In this document: piece after piece, positions 1 through 9,421 of the stretch
How the letters are laid out: each line of letters starts with the position of its first letter
Position numbering within the stretch: the first letter of the stretch is position 1
Assembly: GCA_015067585.1 (NCBI GenBank)
Contig: SVMC01000004.1
Span: 1 to 64,000, forward strand
Direction: 5' to 3'
DNA length: 64,000 nucleotides
From: Oscillospiraceae bacterium
GTDB taxonomy: Bacteria > Bacillota > Clostridia > Oscillospirales > Oscillospiraceae
Translations under genes and position numbers: made by a program
The notes under the pieces: model-generated
Told to the model about the DNA's origin: nothing
Seen by the model: only the letters and a program-made list of their open reading frames with translations
The model's database searches: none

Positions 1-692
1 AAAGCGTGATCGTGGAATCCTGCTGCGCGGACAAGCTTCGACAGGCGCTGAAAAACCACGGTGCTTATCTGATGAACTGCGAAGAGGCAGGAAAGCTGGC
101 AAATTTGCTGCTTCGGCCCAACGGCAGCATCAACCCCGCTGTGGTGGGAAAATCCGCCCAAAAGCTTGCAGAAATGGCAGGCTTTACCGTCCCTGCCAGC
201 ACCACCGCACTGGTGGCAAAGGAACATGAAGCAGGACCCACCCGCCCCTATTCCAGAGAAAAGCTGTGTCCCGTCCTTGCCTGCTTTGAAGCGGAAAACG
301 AGGATGCGGTACTGGAGAAGGTCTGTGAGGTTCTGGCAGTGGAGGGCAGCGGTCACACCTTCTCCATCCATGCACAGGATCAGGCTGTGATTGAAAAATT
401 TGCCCTGCGGGTGCCGGTTTCCCGTTTCCTTGTGAACACACCGGCAGCTCTCGGCGGCATCGGCGCCACCACCAACCTCTTCCCCGCTCTGACACTTGGC
501 TGCGGCGCACTGGGCGGCAGCTCTTCTTCCAACAACATCGGCCCCATCGACCTTATCAATATTCGCCGCGTGGCATGGGGCGTTCGGGATATGCCCGCCA
601 AGACAGGGCAGACTAAAACTGCGGTGATCCAAAACGATGCTCTCATTGAGCAGCTGACGGCGCAAATTATGGAACGACTTTCTAAGATGTAA
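1..692 (+). CDS. Acylating aldehyde dehydrogenase, EutE/PduP family (C-terminal part, cut by window edge)
   Basis: The frame is open from the first base, so this is the last ~230 residues of a longer gene. The visible part matches the C-terminal half of CoA-acylating aldehyde dehydrogenases of microcompartments, which turn acetaldehyde or propionaldehyde plus CoA and NAD+ into acyl-CoA. The conserved end segment is present: NTPAALGGIGATTNLFPAL, then LTLGCGALGG, then the NIRRVAWG segment. The catalytic cysteine should lie just upstream of the window and cannot be checked. The next gene, a BMC shell protein, begins 12 bases after the stop behind a good ribosome site (AAGGAG). This context says BMC enzyme, but EutE (ethanolamine) cannot be told from PduP (propanediol) here. 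Confidence 0.9.
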   Translation, partial: SVIVESCCADKLRQALKNHGAYLMNCEEAGKLANLLLRPNGSINPAVVGKSAQKLAEMAGFTVPASTTALVAKEHEAGPTRPYSREKLCPVLACFEAENEDAVLEKVCEVLAVEGSGHTFSIHAQDQAVIEKFALRVPVSRFLVNTPAALGGIGATTNLFPALTLGCGALGGSSSSNNIGPIDLINIRRVAWGVRDMPAKTGQTKTAVIQNDALIEQLTAQIMERLSKM

Positions 693-704
693 GGAGAAAT
701 CATT

Positions 705-1001
705 ATGGCAAATACAAACGCACTGGGTATGATCGAAACGAAGGGCCTTGTGGGCGCGATCGAAGCGGCTGACGCAATGGTAAAATCTGCCAATGTGCAG
801 CTTGTTGGTAAGGAACAGGTAGGCGGCGGTCTGGTGACCGTCATGGTACGGGGCGATGTGGGTGCGGTCAAATCCGCCACGGATGCAGGCGCAGCCGCAG
901 CGGAAAAGGTGGGCGAGCTGCTCTCCGTCCATGTCATTCCCCGTCCCCACGCAGAGGTGGACGCCATTCTGCCCCACGGCAGCGCCCATTCGGAGGCTTG
1001 A
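705..1001 (+). CDS. BMC-H hexameric microcompartment shell protein (EutM/PduA-like)
   Basis: A 98-residue single BMC domain, the usual length for a hexamer-forming facet protein. It begins with the typical [10 protein letters not shown] segment, carries a glycine-rich pore loop (VGGGLV, residues ~44-49), then [17 protein letters not shown] and the end segment HVIPRPH. Hexamers tile the protein shell that encloses the aldehyde dehydrogenase and PduL made by its neighbours and keep volatile aldehyde inside. The pore loop reads GGG where PduA, as I recall it, has GSG, which could change which metabolite passes. The stop codon overlaps the TTG start of the next gene, so translation is probably coupled. 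Confidence 0.96.
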   Translation: MANTNALGMIETKGLVGAIEAADAMVKSANVQLVGKEQVGGGLVTVMVRGDVGAVKSATDAGAAAAEKVGELLSVHVIPRPHAEVDAILPHGSAHSEA

Positions 1002-1678
1002 GTGTGCTCTACACGGAACAGACAGTAAGAGACAGCATCCGCCACAAGGACGGTAAGAGGGTATTCTATCTCGGTCCGGAGGATCGGCTGACCCCGGCTG
1101 CCCGAAGCTTCCTCCGATTGGAGCACATCGAACTGTGCGAAAGCGAGGAAACCGGGCGTCGGAAACCAATGCCGGACAAACCGGAGCATATGACCCACCT
1201 GAACGCGGAAACCTTAGTAGGCAAAGACCATCCCCGCATTGCGCTGCGGGGCATGGTGGATGCCCTGGAAGCAGAAATCCTGCTGTGCCAGAAGGAGGCC
1301 GGCGGCGCGCCAAAGGTCTTTGCCGCACTGGGCGAGATTCTAAAGGCAGTTCGCCATGCCATGCGCTGCGAAGTGCTGGGGGAACCCATGCCCGAAGTAA
1401 AGCTCTGTGGCATGAGCGCGGCACAGCTGCGGGAGCGCAGCCATCATCCGGAAAAATACTATAGTCAGCCCCATTTCATGCCGCAGGTACAGGACGATAA
1501 GCTGCTCTTACAGCTCAACCGTCTGCGGACACAGGTGCGGCAATGCGAGCTGGCGGCATATCGGGCATTTCAGAAAGGAAACGAGAAGCCTGACCGGGAG
1601 GATCTGATCCTGTTCTGGAATCGGCTTTCCAGCCTTCTGTGGATCCTGATGATCCAGAGAAAAAAGGAGGGCGCATGA
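998..1678 (+). CDS. eutT: EutT-type cob(I)alamin adenosyltransferase
   Basis: A 226-residue protein whose landmarks follow EutT in order: an N-terminal [11 protein letters not shown] segment, then [10 protein letters not shown], a helical part with [15 protein letters not shown], then [12 protein letters not shown] and a last segment [12 protein letters not shown]. EutT transfers the adenosyl group of ATP to corrinoid and supplies coenzyme B12 to the B12-dependent ammonia-lyase or diol dehydratase. The cysteine cluster (CCxxC) reported for the iron-dependent enterobacterial EutT is missing; the matching stretch is Lys/Pro-rich with a single nearby Cys. The start is TTG at 998, overlapping the shell-protein stop as TTGA; the next gene overlaps as ATGA. 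The lyase itself is not in the window. Confidence 0.85.
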   Translation: MSVLYTEQTVRDSIRHKDGKRVFYLGPEDRLTPAARSFLRLEHIELCESEETGRRKPMPDKPEHMTHLNAETLVGKDHPRIALRGMVDALEAEILLCQKEAGGAPKVFAALGEILKAVRHAMRCEVLGEPMPEVKLCGMSAAQLRERSHHPEKYYSQPHFMPQVQDDKLLLQLNRLRTQVRQCELAAYRAFQKGNEKPDREDLILFWNRLSSLLWILMIQRKKEGA

Positions 1679-2277
1679 TGGATACGGAACAACTGACGCA
1701 GGAACTCATGCAGCGCTTCTTTGTGGAGGTGGAAGCCTCTGCCCGCCATGTGCATCTCACTGCCGAAGATGCGAATGCCCTCTTTGGGCATGATCTGACC
1801 CCCGCCCGTCCCCTCTCTCAGCCGGGGCAGTACCTTTGCAAAGAGCGGGTTTGGGTACGAGGGCCAAAGGGAGAATTCTCCCGTGTGGCGGTGCTTGGCC
1901 CTGCAAGAAAAGAAACGCAGGTGGAAATATCTCTGACGGACTGCTTTACCCTGGGCATTCAGGCACCGGTACGGCTCAGCGGCGATACCAAGGATACCCC
2001 CGGCGTATGCATCGGCACAGAACGGGCGCAGCTTGATCTGAAAAAAGGCGTGATCGTGGCTAAGCGCCATATCCATATGCCCCCGGAGGAAGCACAGCGC
2101 CGTGGACTTCAGGATCGGCAGATGGTAAAGCTGCGGTGTCTCTCCGCAAGACCCACCACCTTTGAAAAGGTCTGCGTCCGGGTGCATCCGGAGTTTGCCC
2201 CCTATGCCCACATTGATCTGGACGAGGCCAATGCCTGCGGCCTGAAGTCGGGCGATCTGGCTCTGATCATCCCATAG
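1675..2277 (+). CDS. pduL: PduL-type phosphate acyltransferase of the microcompartment
   Basis: About 200 residues with the PduL signatures: an N-terminal SARHVHLTAED segment, a central VEISLTDCFTLGI, a second histidine motif AKRHIHMPPEEA and a C-terminal YAHIDLDEAN. The paired histidine motifs bind the two metal ions of this family. The enzyme moves the acyl group from CoA to phosphate, recycling CoA inside the shell and giving acyl phosphate for ATP synthesis by a kinase. The start chosen is ATG 1675, which overlaps the previous stop (ATGA) and follows a strong ribosome site (AAAGGAGGG, from ~1663). An upstream in-frame ATG at 1639 lies within the previous gene and has no such site. Confidence 0.93.
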   Translation: MMDTEQLTQELMQRFFVEVEASARHVHLTAEDANALFGHDLTPARPLSQPGQYLCKERVWVRGPKGEFSRVAVLGPARKETQVEISLTDCFTLGIQAPVRLSGDTKDTPGVCIGTERAQLDLKKGVIVAKRHIHMPPEEAQRRGLQDRQMVKLRCLSARPTTFEKVCVRVHPEFAPYAHIDLDEANACGLKSGDLALIIP

Positions 2278-2279
2278 CC

Positions 2280-2693
2280 ATGCAAAGGGCTCTGCTCATC
2301 GGCAATCCGCCGGAGATTTCCTTAGGCTTTTCCTATGTGGAAGCTTCCCCTTATGAAGTTGTGATGATCGGTTCTCTTCGGGTTAGTCAGCTTCTGCGGT
2401 TCGATTATCCTGAGGCCCTTCGGGCGTTGTTGGAGGGCATCCCGGTCTATTTGTGGCTTCCGGGGCTGGAGCATCGGCAGCTTGGCCCGGACTATGCCCC
2501 GGAGCTGTATGCAGCGTGCCTGTCCACGGAGCGGACACTTTCTCAATGGGGCATACATCTTCTGCAGGATGTCCCAAATTCACCGCTGATCACCGCAAAG
2601 ATCGCCAAAAGCTGCCGTGAACAGGGGATGTCACCACCATCCAATGCTCGATTCACTCCCCTTGCGCGGGATATACTGGGAGGTAGGCTATGA
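2280..2693 (+). CDS. Unrecognised protein of the BMC/ethanolamine operon
   Basis: A 137-residue soluble protein with no signal peptide or membrane segment. I do not recognise a defined domain. It starts MQRALLIGNPP and contains a Tyr/Leu-rich core (EGIPVYLWLPGLEHR). It lies 2 bases after pduL and overlaps the EutN-like gene by 4 bases (ATGA), so it is firmly in the operon. There is no clear ribosome site, which points to coupling with pduL. Small uncharacterised proteins of about this size do occur in eut operons of Clostridia (a TIGR-type 'ethanolamine utilization protein' family), and this may be one of them; that link is from memory and unverified. Confidence 0.7.
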   Translation: MQRALLIGNPPEISLGFSYVEASPYEVVMIGSLRVSQLLRFDYPEALRALLEGIPVYLWLPGLEHRQLGPDYAPELYAACLSTERTLSQWGIHLLQDVPNSPLITAKIAKSCREQGMSPPSNARFTPLARDILGGRL

Positions 2694-2938
2694 AAATCGG
2701 AAAGGTGACCGGCTCTGTCTGGTCCACAAAAAAGGCACCGGCTCTCACCGGACAGATCCTGCAGACAGTGCAGTGCGGCGGTCAATGCCTGGTAGCGGCG
2801 GATTTAGTCGGTGCTGGTGTTGGAGATTGGGTGCTGCTGTGCTTCGGTTCATCGGCCAGAATTGCCGCGGACAATGTGCCGGTGGATGCCGCCATCGTAG
2901 GTATTTTGGATCAGGAGGTGCCAAATGGGCGTCAATGA
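2690..2938 (+). CDS. eutN: EutN/CcmL-type BMC-P pentameric vertex protein
   Basis: An 82-residue protein with the short beta-barrel fold of BMC vertex proteins: start MKIGKVTGSVWSTKKAP, then LVAADLVGAGVGDWVLLC, then an Ala/Val-rich end (PVDAAIVGILD). Pentamers of this family cap the twelve corners of the polyhedral shell. The segment between them reads SSARIAADN, as is usual for EutN. A good ribosome site (GGGAGG) precedes the ATG. It overlaps the genes on both sides (4 bases upstream, 14 bases downstream), in keeping with coordinated expression. Confidence 0.93.
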   Translation: MKIGKVTGSVWSTKKAPALTGQILQTVQCGGQCLVAADLVGAGVGDWVLLCFGSSARIAADNVPVDAAIVGILDQEVPNGRQ

Positions 2939-4004
2939 AATCATCATCTATCTCATGCTGGCATTTATGGTGCTGGGTGCCATTGACCGAATTTTAGGCA
3001 ATCGCTTTGGTCTGGGCGCGGAATTTGAAAACGGCATTTTGGCCATGGGCTCCCTTGCCCTTGCCATGCTGGGTATCATTGCATTGTCTCCTGTGCTGGC
3101 AAGCCTGCTCAATCCGGTGCTGGTGCCGGTATTCCGGCTGTTCCGTGCAGACCCTGCCATGTTCGCCGGCACCATTCTCGCCTGCGACATGGGCGGTGCT
3201 TCTCTGGCGCAGGATCTGGCGCAATCCCCGGAGGCAGCGCTGTTCGGCGGCATTTTGGTGGGCAGCACCCTCGGCCCCACCATTGTGTTCAACATCCCGG
3301 TGGCTCTCGGCATCATTCCGAAAGAGGATCAGCGGCCTTTGGCGCAGGGAATTCTCTTCGGTCTGCTCACCATCCCGGTGGGATGCTTTTTCGGCGGTCT
3401 GGTGGCTGGCTTCTCCATTGCAATGATCGTACAGAATCTGATCCCTATTTTGCTCATCGCCCTGCTCATTGCCTTGGGTCTGTGGCGGGCGGAAAATGCC
3501 ATGATCCGTGGCTTTACCATTTTCGGCAAGGTCATCATCGCCATCATTACACTGGGTCTGGCTGCGGGCATCATCGAGCAGCTTACCGGCTTTGCTGTGA
3601 TTCCCGGCATGGCACCTCTTTCCGACGGTTTTGCCACCGTGGGAGCCATCGCCATCGTGCTGGCAGGTGCATTCCCACTGGTATTCGTGATCACAAGGCT
3701 GTTCAAAAAACCATTGACCAGATTAGGCAGCCTTCTTGGCATGAACGATGTGGCAGCGGCGGGATTGGTGGCCACCCTTGCCAATTCCATTCCTATGTTC
3801 GGCATGATGAAAGATATGGACCGGCGGGGAAAGATCCTGAATGTGGCCTTTGCGGTGTCCGCCTCCTTTGTTTTCGGTGACCATCTTGGCTTTACGGCAG
3901 GCTTCGCCCCGGAGATGCTCACGGCTATGATCGTAGGGAAATTAGCGGGCGGCATCAGTGCCGTGGCGGTTGCCATGCTGGCAACACGGAGAAATAGCGC
4001 ATAA
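2925..4004 (+). CDS. eutH: EutH-type ethanolamine permease
   Basis: A 359-residue, very hydrophobic protein with about ten predicted membrane helices. It matches EutH in its N-terminal NEIIIYLMLAFMVLGAIDRI segment, the central ACDMGGASLA motif, PTIVFNIPVALGI, and the late DVAAAGLVATLANSIPM segment. EutH brings ethanolamine across the cell membrane. This is the best single clue that the BMC upstream handles ethanolamine and not propanediol. The start is ATG 2925 with AGGAGG at 2913-2918, inside the end of eutN. The gene is last in the operon; a strong terminator follows within 10 bases. Confidence 0.94.
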   Translation: MGVNEIIIYLMLAFMVLGAIDRILGNRFGLGAEFENGILAMGSLALAMLGIIALSPVLASLLNPVLVPVFRLFRADPAMFAGTILACDMGGASLAQDLAQSPEAALFGGILVGSTLGPTIVFNIPVALGIIPKEDQRPLAQGILFGLLTIPVGCFFGGLVAGFSIAMIVQNLIPILLIALLIALGLWRAENAMIRGFTIFGKVIIAIITLGLAAGIIEQLTGFAVIPGMAPLSDGFATVGAIAIVLAGAFPLVFVITRLFKKPLTRLGSLLGMNDVAAAGLVATLANSIPMFGMMKDMDRRGKILNVAFAVSASFVFGDHLGFTAGFAPEMLTAMIVGKLAGGISAVAVAMLATRRNSA

Positions 4005-4009
4005 CTTGG

Positions 4010-4055
4010 GCGCGGCAGAATGATTCTTCTCATTCTGCCGCGCTCAATGCTTTTT
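4010..4055 (+). terminator. Rho-independent terminator of the BMC operon
   Basis: A perfect 14-bp stem (4010-4023 with 4030-4043), 6-base loop, and a run of five T a few bases after the stem. Confidence 0.93.
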
Positions 4056-4056
4056 C

Positions 4057-4085
4057 TTGTAATCGCAGGCAAACCATGCTATAAT
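4057..4085 (+). promoter_or_regulatory. Sigma-A-type promoter for dusB
   Basis: TTGTAA (4057-4062), 17-base spacer, TATAAT (4080-4085) with a TG one base upstream (extended -10). It lies 34 bases before the dusB start. Confidence 0.85.
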
Positions 4086-4118
4086 CGTCCCATCATCATA
4101 TGAAACAGAGGTTTCCCT

Positions 4119-5084
4119 ATGCAGCTTGGCACACTTGAAATCAAACAGGGCGCAGTGTTGGCCCCCATGGCTGGGGTGACGGATTACGCCTTCCGCACCA
4201 TCTGCGCCGAGCTGGGCGCTGCCATCACCGTGACGGAGATGGTCTCCTCCCGTGCATTGGTTTATCAGGATAAGAAAAGCATCGGTCTGCTTCGCAAGAA
4301 TCCCGGCTGCGTCTGCGGTGTGCAGATCTTCGGCAACGATCCCGGGATCATGGCAGAGGCAGCAGTAAGAGCCGTGGAACTCAGCGGCTGCGACTTTATC
4401 GACATCAACATGGGTTGTCCTATGCCAAAGATCGCCTGCAACGGCGATGGCGCCGGCCTGATGCGGGAGCCGGAGCTGGCGGGCAGGATCGTGCGATCCG
4501 TCTGCGATGCGGTGAAGATCCCCGTCACCGTGAAAATGCGGAAAGGTTGGGACAAGGGCAGCATCAACTGCGTGGAGCTGTCCCATATCGTGGAGGACAA
4601 CGGCGCTGCCGCCATTACCCTGCACGGCAGGACGAAAACCATGCTCTACTCCGGTGTGGCGGATTGGGACATCATCCGTGAGGTCAAAAACGCAGTATCC
4701 ATTCCCGTCATTGCCAATGGCGACATCATGACGGCAGAGGATGCGGTGCGCTGCATGGCAAGATCCGGTGCGGATATGGTGATGGTGGGTAGAGGCGTCT
4801 TTGGTGACCCGTGGCTGGTGCAGCAGGTCGGCTGTGCCCTGCGGGGTGAACCCATCCCCGAGCGGCCCGCCCTTGCGCAAAGGGTGGATACCGTTGTCCG
4901 TCAGCTGGAGCTGGCTCGTGAGGACAAGGGGGAACATATTGCCTGCTTAGAGGCAAGAAAGCATTTTGCCTGGTACCTGCGGGGCGTGCCCTATGCGGGT
5001 TACTATAAGGAAAAAATCTCACACATCAGTACCATGGAGGATGTTTATACCATCGCCAGCGCGGTCAAACGGGATTTGAGGTGA
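4119..5084 (+). CDS. dusB: tRNA-dihydrouridine synthase, DusB family
   Basis: A 321-residue flavoenzyme of normal length that reduces uridine to dihydrouridine in the tRNA D-loop. Motifs in order: [12 protein letters not shown] (FMN site, residues ~15-26), NMGCPMPKI with the catalytic Cys near residue 100, KMRKGWD, LHGRT, ANGDI and GRGVFGDPW (phosphate binding). The start is ATG 4119 with a short AGAGG site. It is the first gene after its own promoter; the sigma factor gene follows after 4 bases, so the two are probably co-transcribed, an arrangement with no obvious functional link. Confidence 0.96.
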   Translation: MQLGTLEIKQGAVLAPMAGVTDYAFRTICAELGAAITVTEMVSSRALVYQDKKSIGLLRKNPGCVCGVQIFGNDPGIMAEAAVRAVELSGCDFIDINMGCPMPKIACNGDGAGLMREPELAGRIVRSVCDAVKIPVTVKMRKGWDKGSINCVELSHIVEDNGAAAITLHGRTKTMLYSGVADWDIIREVKNAVSIPVIANGDIMTAEDAVRCMARSGADMVMVGRGVFGDPWLVQQVGCALRGEPIPERPALAQRVDTVVRQLELAREDKGEHIACLEARKHFAWYLRGVPYAGYYKEKISHISTMEDVYTIASAVKRDLR

Positions 5085-5088
5085 GGAC

Positions 5089-5688
5089 TTGGAAGAAAAG
5101 AAATTGATTCAGCAAGCTGCCGCCGGTGACACGGCGGCCTTTGAGGCACTGGTGCTGCGCTATCAGACCCAGGTGTACAGCCTTGCTTACCGCATGGTAG
5201 GCAATGAGGCAGACGCACAGGATCTGGCGCAGGAGGCCTTCGTGCGGGCATGGCGGGCCCTGGATTCCTTCCAGTTCTCCTCCCAGTTTTCCACGTGGCT
5301 GTACCGCCTGACCTCCAACATCTGCATCGACTTTCTCCGCTCTCAAAAGAAGCGGAAGCATATCTCTCTCACTGTGCTGCAGGATGATGAGCAGCAGCAA
5401 TGGGATATGCCCGACCACAGACCCCTGCCTGAGGAACAAATGATCGTCACACAGGAGCGGGAGGCCCTTGCCAAAGCCATCGCCGCCCTTGACCCGGAAT
5501 ACAGGCAGGTATTGATCCTTCGCATCGTAAACGATTGCAGCTATCAGCAGATCAGCGAAATTATGGGCATTCGAGAGGGCACGGTAAAATCCCGCCTCTC
5601 CCGGGCAAGAGAGCAGCTTCGGAAAAAGCTTGCGCAAAGCGGGAACTTTTCGGGGTCTTCATCGTCTAACTCTGTGAAAGGAGGGTGA
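5089..5688 (+). CDS. ECF-type RNA polymerase sigma factor (SigW/RpoE-like)
   Basis: A 199-residue group IV sigma factor. Region 2 (residues ~20-90) has the core-binding segment NEADAQDLAQEAFVRAWR and FSTWLYRLTSNICIDFLR. Region 4 (~135-185) has LDPEYRQVLILR, a helix-turn-helix (SYQQISEIMG) and EGTVKSRLSRAREQLRKK. The start is TTG 5089 with GTGAGG just upstream. The C-terminal tail is Ser-rich (GSSSSN). The next gene, 4 bases later, encodes its likely anti-sigma factor. The sigma is therefore probably held inactive at the membrane until an envelope or redox signal releases it; its targets are unknown. Confidence 0.93.
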   Translation: MEEKKLIQQAAAGDTAAFEALVLRYQTQVYSLAYRMVGNEADAQDLAQEAFVRAWRALDSFQFSSQFSTWLYRLTSNICIDFLRSQKKRKHISLTVLQDDEQQQWDMPDHRPLPEEQMIVTQEREALAKAIAALDPEYRQVLILRIVNDCSYQQISEIMGIREGTVKSRLSRAREQLRKKLAQSGNFSGSSSSNSVKGG

Positions 5689-5692
5689 TCGG

Positions 5693-6445
5693 ATGTGCAG
5701 TGAACAAATGAAACTCCTGATCAGCGGCCATCTGGACGGCTGCAACACACCAAAGCAGGAAGCGGTCCTTGCAGCGCATCTTCAGGAGTGCGCCGAGTGC
5801 CGCCGCCTTTTAAATGAATATGAAGCCATTGACGCCGAGCTTTCCGAAATGACCATTACGCCACCCGCCGGATTCTCTGCCAATGTTATGAAGGCCATCT
5901 CTCAGGAAGCCCCCCGCCCCCAAAAGGCAAAAAAGCATTCCTTCCGCTACGGCACCATGATCGCAGCCGCCGCGGCTGTGTTGATTTTGGCAGTAAGCGC
6001 GGGGCACATTGCCCTGCCCAAGGGCGGCGCCACCGCCATTTACCCTTCTGCCGTTGACAAAGCAGCCACTGAAGACTCCGCCGCGGAAGCACCTGCCGAA
6101 GCAACGGAAGAAGAAAGCTATGTCATGGCAGATATGGAGCAAACAACCCTTGAAACCAAGACCGCAGCCGGCAATGCCTCCGCTCAGTCCGCCAATGTGG
6201 ATTGCGCCGCACTTGCGAACACAGAAGGCCGCTATGTTGGCTTATTATACGCAGACAGCACCCCGGAGGCATTGAAGCACGCATCTTCCACTCCCCTGTC
6301 CGGCGGCAGAATGTATACCATTTCTCAGGATGTCCTGATGGGGCTGAAAGAGCAGTACCCGGAACTTGAGCTCTATTCCCCGAAAGATTTCGCGCCTGAA
6401 GAAGGTAAGGATGCATACCTGATTCTTGTAAATGATCCCGCATAA
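5693..6445 (+). CDS. Membrane-bound zinc-finger anti-sigma factor
   Basis: A 250-residue protein. Residues ~1-45 form a zinc-binding anti-sigma domain with the HxxxCxxC pattern (HLQECAEC), the region that clamps an ECF sigma factor. Then comes a basic linker, one membrane helix around residues 88-107 (TMIAAAAAVLILAVSAGHIA), an acidic Ala/Glu-rich stretch, and a ~75-residue outside domain with no recognised fold. It sits 4 bases after the sigma gene, the usual sigma/anti-sigma order. Loss of the outside domain by proteolysis or thiol oxidation of the zinc site are the known release routes in the family; which applies here is not visible. Confidence 0.88.
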   Translation: MCSEQMKLLISGHLDGCNTPKQEAVLAAHLQECAECRRLLNEYEAIDAELSEMTITPPAGFSANVMKAISQEAPRPQKAKKHSFRYGTMIAAAAAVLILAVSAGHIALPKGGATAIYPSAVDKAATEDSAAEAPAEATEEESYVMADMEQTTLETKTAAGNASAQSANVDCAALANTEGRYVGLLYADSTPEALKHASSTPLSGGRMYTISQDVLMGLKEQYPELELYSPKDFAPEEGKDAYLILVNDPA

Positions 6446-6456
6446 CTGAAACTCAG

Positions 6457-6492
6457 CCGCACAGAGGATGATCCTTCTGTGCGGTAACTTTT
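6457..6492 (+). terminator. Terminator after the sigma/anti-sigma genes
   Basis: A 9-bp stem (6457-6465 with 6476-6484) followed by TAAC and a T5 run. Confidence 0.85.
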
Positions 6493-6507
6493 TGAGGGAA
6501 AAACAGC

Positions 6508-6536
6508 TTGTAGATTGTCTCTTTCCGTGATATAAT
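6508..6536 (+). promoter_or_regulatory. Promoter for uvrA
   Basis: TTGTAG (6508-6513), 17-base spacer, perfect TATAAT (6531-6536), 33 bases before the uvrA start. No clear LexA-type palindrome was seen next to it. Confidence 0.85.
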
Positions 6537-6568
6537 ATCAGATACAGAATTTTTCATCAGGAGTTACC

Positions 6569-9421
6569 ATGCAGTCAAATATCATCGTCCGGGGTGCCCG
6601 GGCCAATAACCTGAAAAATGTCGATATTACCATTCCGAGAGACAAATTGGTGGTACTCACCGGCCTTAGCGGCAGCGGAAAATCCAGCCTTGCCTTCGAC
6701 ACCATCTATGCCGAAGGTCAGCGCCGCTATGTGGAATCCCTGTCCTCCTATGCCCGGCAGTTCCTTGGGCAGATGGAAAAGCCGGATGTGGACACCATCG
6801 ACGGTCTTTCTCCCGCCATCTCCATCGACCAGAAGACCACCTCCAAGAATCCCCGCTCCACCGTGGGTACGGTAACGGAGATCTATGACTATCTGCGTCT
6901 TCTGTGGGCAAGAGTCGGCACGCCTCATTGCCCAAAATGCGGCAAGGAGATCCACCGTCAGACCATCGACCAGATCGTTGACCGCATCTGCACCCTGCCG
7001 GAGGGCACAAAATTTCAGATCCTTGCCCCCGTCATTCGGGGCAAAAAGGGCGAGCATACCAAGGTCTTGCAGGATGCCCGGAAATCCGGCTTTGTTCGTG
7101 TGCGCATCGACGGCAATATGTACGACCTTGCCGAAGAGATCCAGCTGGACAAAAACAAAAAGCACCTGATCGAGCTGGTGGTGGACCGTCTCATTATGCG
7201 TGAGGGCATCATCCGCCGCCTTACTGACTCCGTTGAGACCGCGGTTTCCCATACCGGCGGTCTTGTGGTGCTGCATCAGATCGCAAATGATGAGCGCACC
7301 CTGTTCTCCCAGAACTATGCCTGCGAGGACTGCGGCGTTTCCATGCCGGAGCTGTCCCCCCGGATGTTCTCCTTCAACAATCCCTACGGTGCCTGCCCCC
7401 ACTGCACCGGCCTTGGCTACCTTCGCAAGGTAGATCCCGCCATGGTGATCCCGAATCCTGAAAAATCCATCTATGACGGTGCCATTGAATGCTCCGGCTG
7501 GGGCAATGTAAAAAACGATTCCATCGCCCGGATGTACTATGATGCTTTAGCAAAAAAATATCATTTTTCCCTTACCGAGCCTGTAAAGAATCTATCCAAA
7601 GAGGCTTTGGATATTCTGCTCTACGGCACCCGGGGAGAAAAATTGGAGCTGCACTATGACCGGGGCAACGGCTGTGGCGTACTGATGCAGGCATACGAGG
7701 GTCTTGTGCCTAATATTGAGCGCCGCTATGCCGAGACCCAGTCCGACTCTACCCGCAAGGATCTGGAAGGCTGCATGACCATGCAGCCCTGCAACCACTG
7801 CGGGGGAAGCCGATTGAGTCCCATCTCCAGTGCGGTCACCGTGGGTGGGGTCAACATTGCAAAATTCTGCGATTACTCTGTATCGGAGGCACTGGAATTT
7901 GTGGATGCCCTTCCCCTCAGCGGTGCGCAGCAGGTCATTGGCGAGCCGATCCTGCGGGAGATTCGGGCAAGGCTCAAGTTTTTGCAGGATGTGGGCCTTC
8001 AATACCTCACCCTGAGCCGAAGCGCCGGCAGCCTTTCCGGCGGCGAAAGCCAGCGCATCCGTCTGGCCACCCAGATCGGCTCCAGCCTGATGGGGGTGCT
8101 GTATATTTTAGACGAACCCAGCATCGGCCTGCATCAGCGGGACAATGACCGCCTGCTGGCTACCCTGCGGGAGCTGCAGGAATTGGGCAACACCCTTTTG
8201 GTGGTGGAGCATGACGAGGACACCGTCCGCGCCGCGGATTTCATCGTGGATGTCGGCCCCGGTGCGGGCATTCACGGCGGGGAGATCGTGGCCTCCGGCA
8301 GCCTTGACGACATCATGGCAGAACCCCGCTCTCTGACGGGTCAATACCTTTCCGGCGTAAGAAGCATTCCCGTCCCTGTTGAAAGAAGGCCGGGCAACGG
8401 CAACTTCCTCAAGGTATTCGGCTGTCGGGAGAACAACCTGAAAAATATCGACATTTCTCTGCCCCTTGGCAGCTTTATCTGCGTCACCGGCGTATCCGGC
8501 AGCGGTAAATCCAGCCTTGTGAATGAGATCCTCTATAAAAAGCTGGCCTGCAGTCTGAACCATGCCCGACTGCGTCCCGGCAAGTTTGACCGTATGGAGG
8601 GCATTGAAAACCTCGATAAGGTCATCAGCATTGACCAAAGTCCCATTGGCCGCTCTCCCCGCTCCAATCCCGCCACCTATACCGACCTTTTCACCGACAT
8701 CCGCAGCCTTTTCGCCTCCACCGCCGAGGCAAAGATCCGAGGCTACGGTCCGGGCCGCTTCTCCTTCAATGTGAAGGGCGGTCGCTGCGAAGCCTGCGCC
8801 GGTGACGGTCTTCTGAAGATCGAAATGCACTTCCTGCCGGATGTGTATGTGCCCTGTGAAGTATGTCAGGGCAAGAGATACAACCGTGAGACCCTTGAAG
8901 TCACCTACAAGGGCAAGAACATCTCCGATGTGCTGAATATGACGGCGGATGAAGCGCTGCAGTTCTTCGATGCCCTCCCCGCCATTCGCCGCAAGGTGGA
9001 GACGCTGGTGCAGGTGGGTCTTGGCTATGTGAAGCTGGGCCAATCCTCCACCACCCTGTCCGGCGGTGAGGCCCAGAGAGTGAAGCTCTCTGCCGAGCTT
9101 GCCCGCTGCAGCACCGGCAAGACCATCTATATTTTAGACGAGCCTACCACCGGCCTGCATATGTACGATGTGCAGAAGCTCATCCATGTGCTGCAGGCAT
9201 TAGTGGACGCGGGCAATACGGTGGTGGTGATCGAGCACAATTTAGATGTGATCAAAACTGCCGACTATATCATCGACCTTGGCCCGGAAGGGGGCAGCGG
9301 CGGCGGACAGATCGTTGCCACCGGCACACCGGAGGAAATCGCTGCCGATCCCGCCTCCGTGACGGGACAGTATCTCAAGCGGCTCATGCCGAAGGGACAG
9401 GAGGTGGGCACAGATGGCTGA
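6569..9421 (+). CDS. uvrA: UvrABC excision nuclease subunit A
   Basis: A 950-residue protein, the family's usual length. It is the DNA-damage sensing ATPase of nucleotide excision repair and loads UvrB. There are two ABC modules: Walker [11 protein letters not shown] near residue 31 and [10 protein letters not shown] near residue 640, each with an LSGGE signature ([26 protein letters not shown]) and an ILDEP Walker B. Zinc-finger cysteine pairs are present (CPKC, CEDC/CPHC, and CEAC with CEVC). ATG 6569 follows AGGAG. It overlaps the next gene by 8 bases. Confidence 0.98.
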   Translation: MQSNIIVRGARANNLKNVDITIPRDKLVVLTGLSGSGKSSLAFDTIYAEGQRRYVESLSSYARQFLGQMEKPDVDTIDGLSPAISIDQKTTSKNPRSTVGTVTEIYDYLRLLWARVGTPHCPKCGKEIHRQTIDQIVDRICTLPEGTKFQILAPVIRGKKGEHTKVLQDARKSGFVRVRIDGNMYDLAEEIQLDKNKKHLIELVVDRLIMREGIIRRLTDSVETAVSHTGGLVVLHQIANDERTLFSQNYACEDCGVSMPELSPRMFSFNNPYGACPHCTGLGYLRKVDPAMVIPNPEKSIYDGAIECSGWGNVKNDSIARMYYDALAKKYHFSLTEPVKNLSKEALDILLYGTRGEKLELHYDRGNGCGVLMQAYEGLVPNIERRYAETQSDSTRKDLEGCMTMQPCNHCGGSRLSPISSAVTVGGVNIAKFCDYSVSEALEFVDALPLSGAQQVIGEPILREIRARLKFLQDVGLQYLTLSRSAGSLSGGESQRIRLATQIGSSLMGVLYILDEPSIGLHQRDNDRLLATLRELQELGNTLLVVEHDEDTVRAADFIVDVGPGAGIHGGEIVASGSLDDIMAEPRSLTGQYLSGVRSIPVPVERRPGNGNFLKVFGCRENNLKNIDISLPLGSFICVTGVSGSGKSSLVNEILYKKLACSLNHARLRPGKFDRMEGIENLDKVISIDQSPIGRSPRSNPATYTDLFTDIRSLFASTAEAKIRGYGPGRFSFNVKGGRCEACAGDGLLKIEMHFLPDVYVPCEVCQGKRYNRETLEVTYKGKNISDVLNMTADEALQFFDALPAIRRKVETLVQVGLGYVKLGQSSTTLSGGEAQRVKLSAELARCSTGKTIYILDEPTTGLHMYDVQKLIHVLQALVDAGNTVVVIEHNLDVIKTADYIIDLGPEGGSGGGQIVATGTPEEIAADPASVTGQYLKRLMPKGQEVGTDG

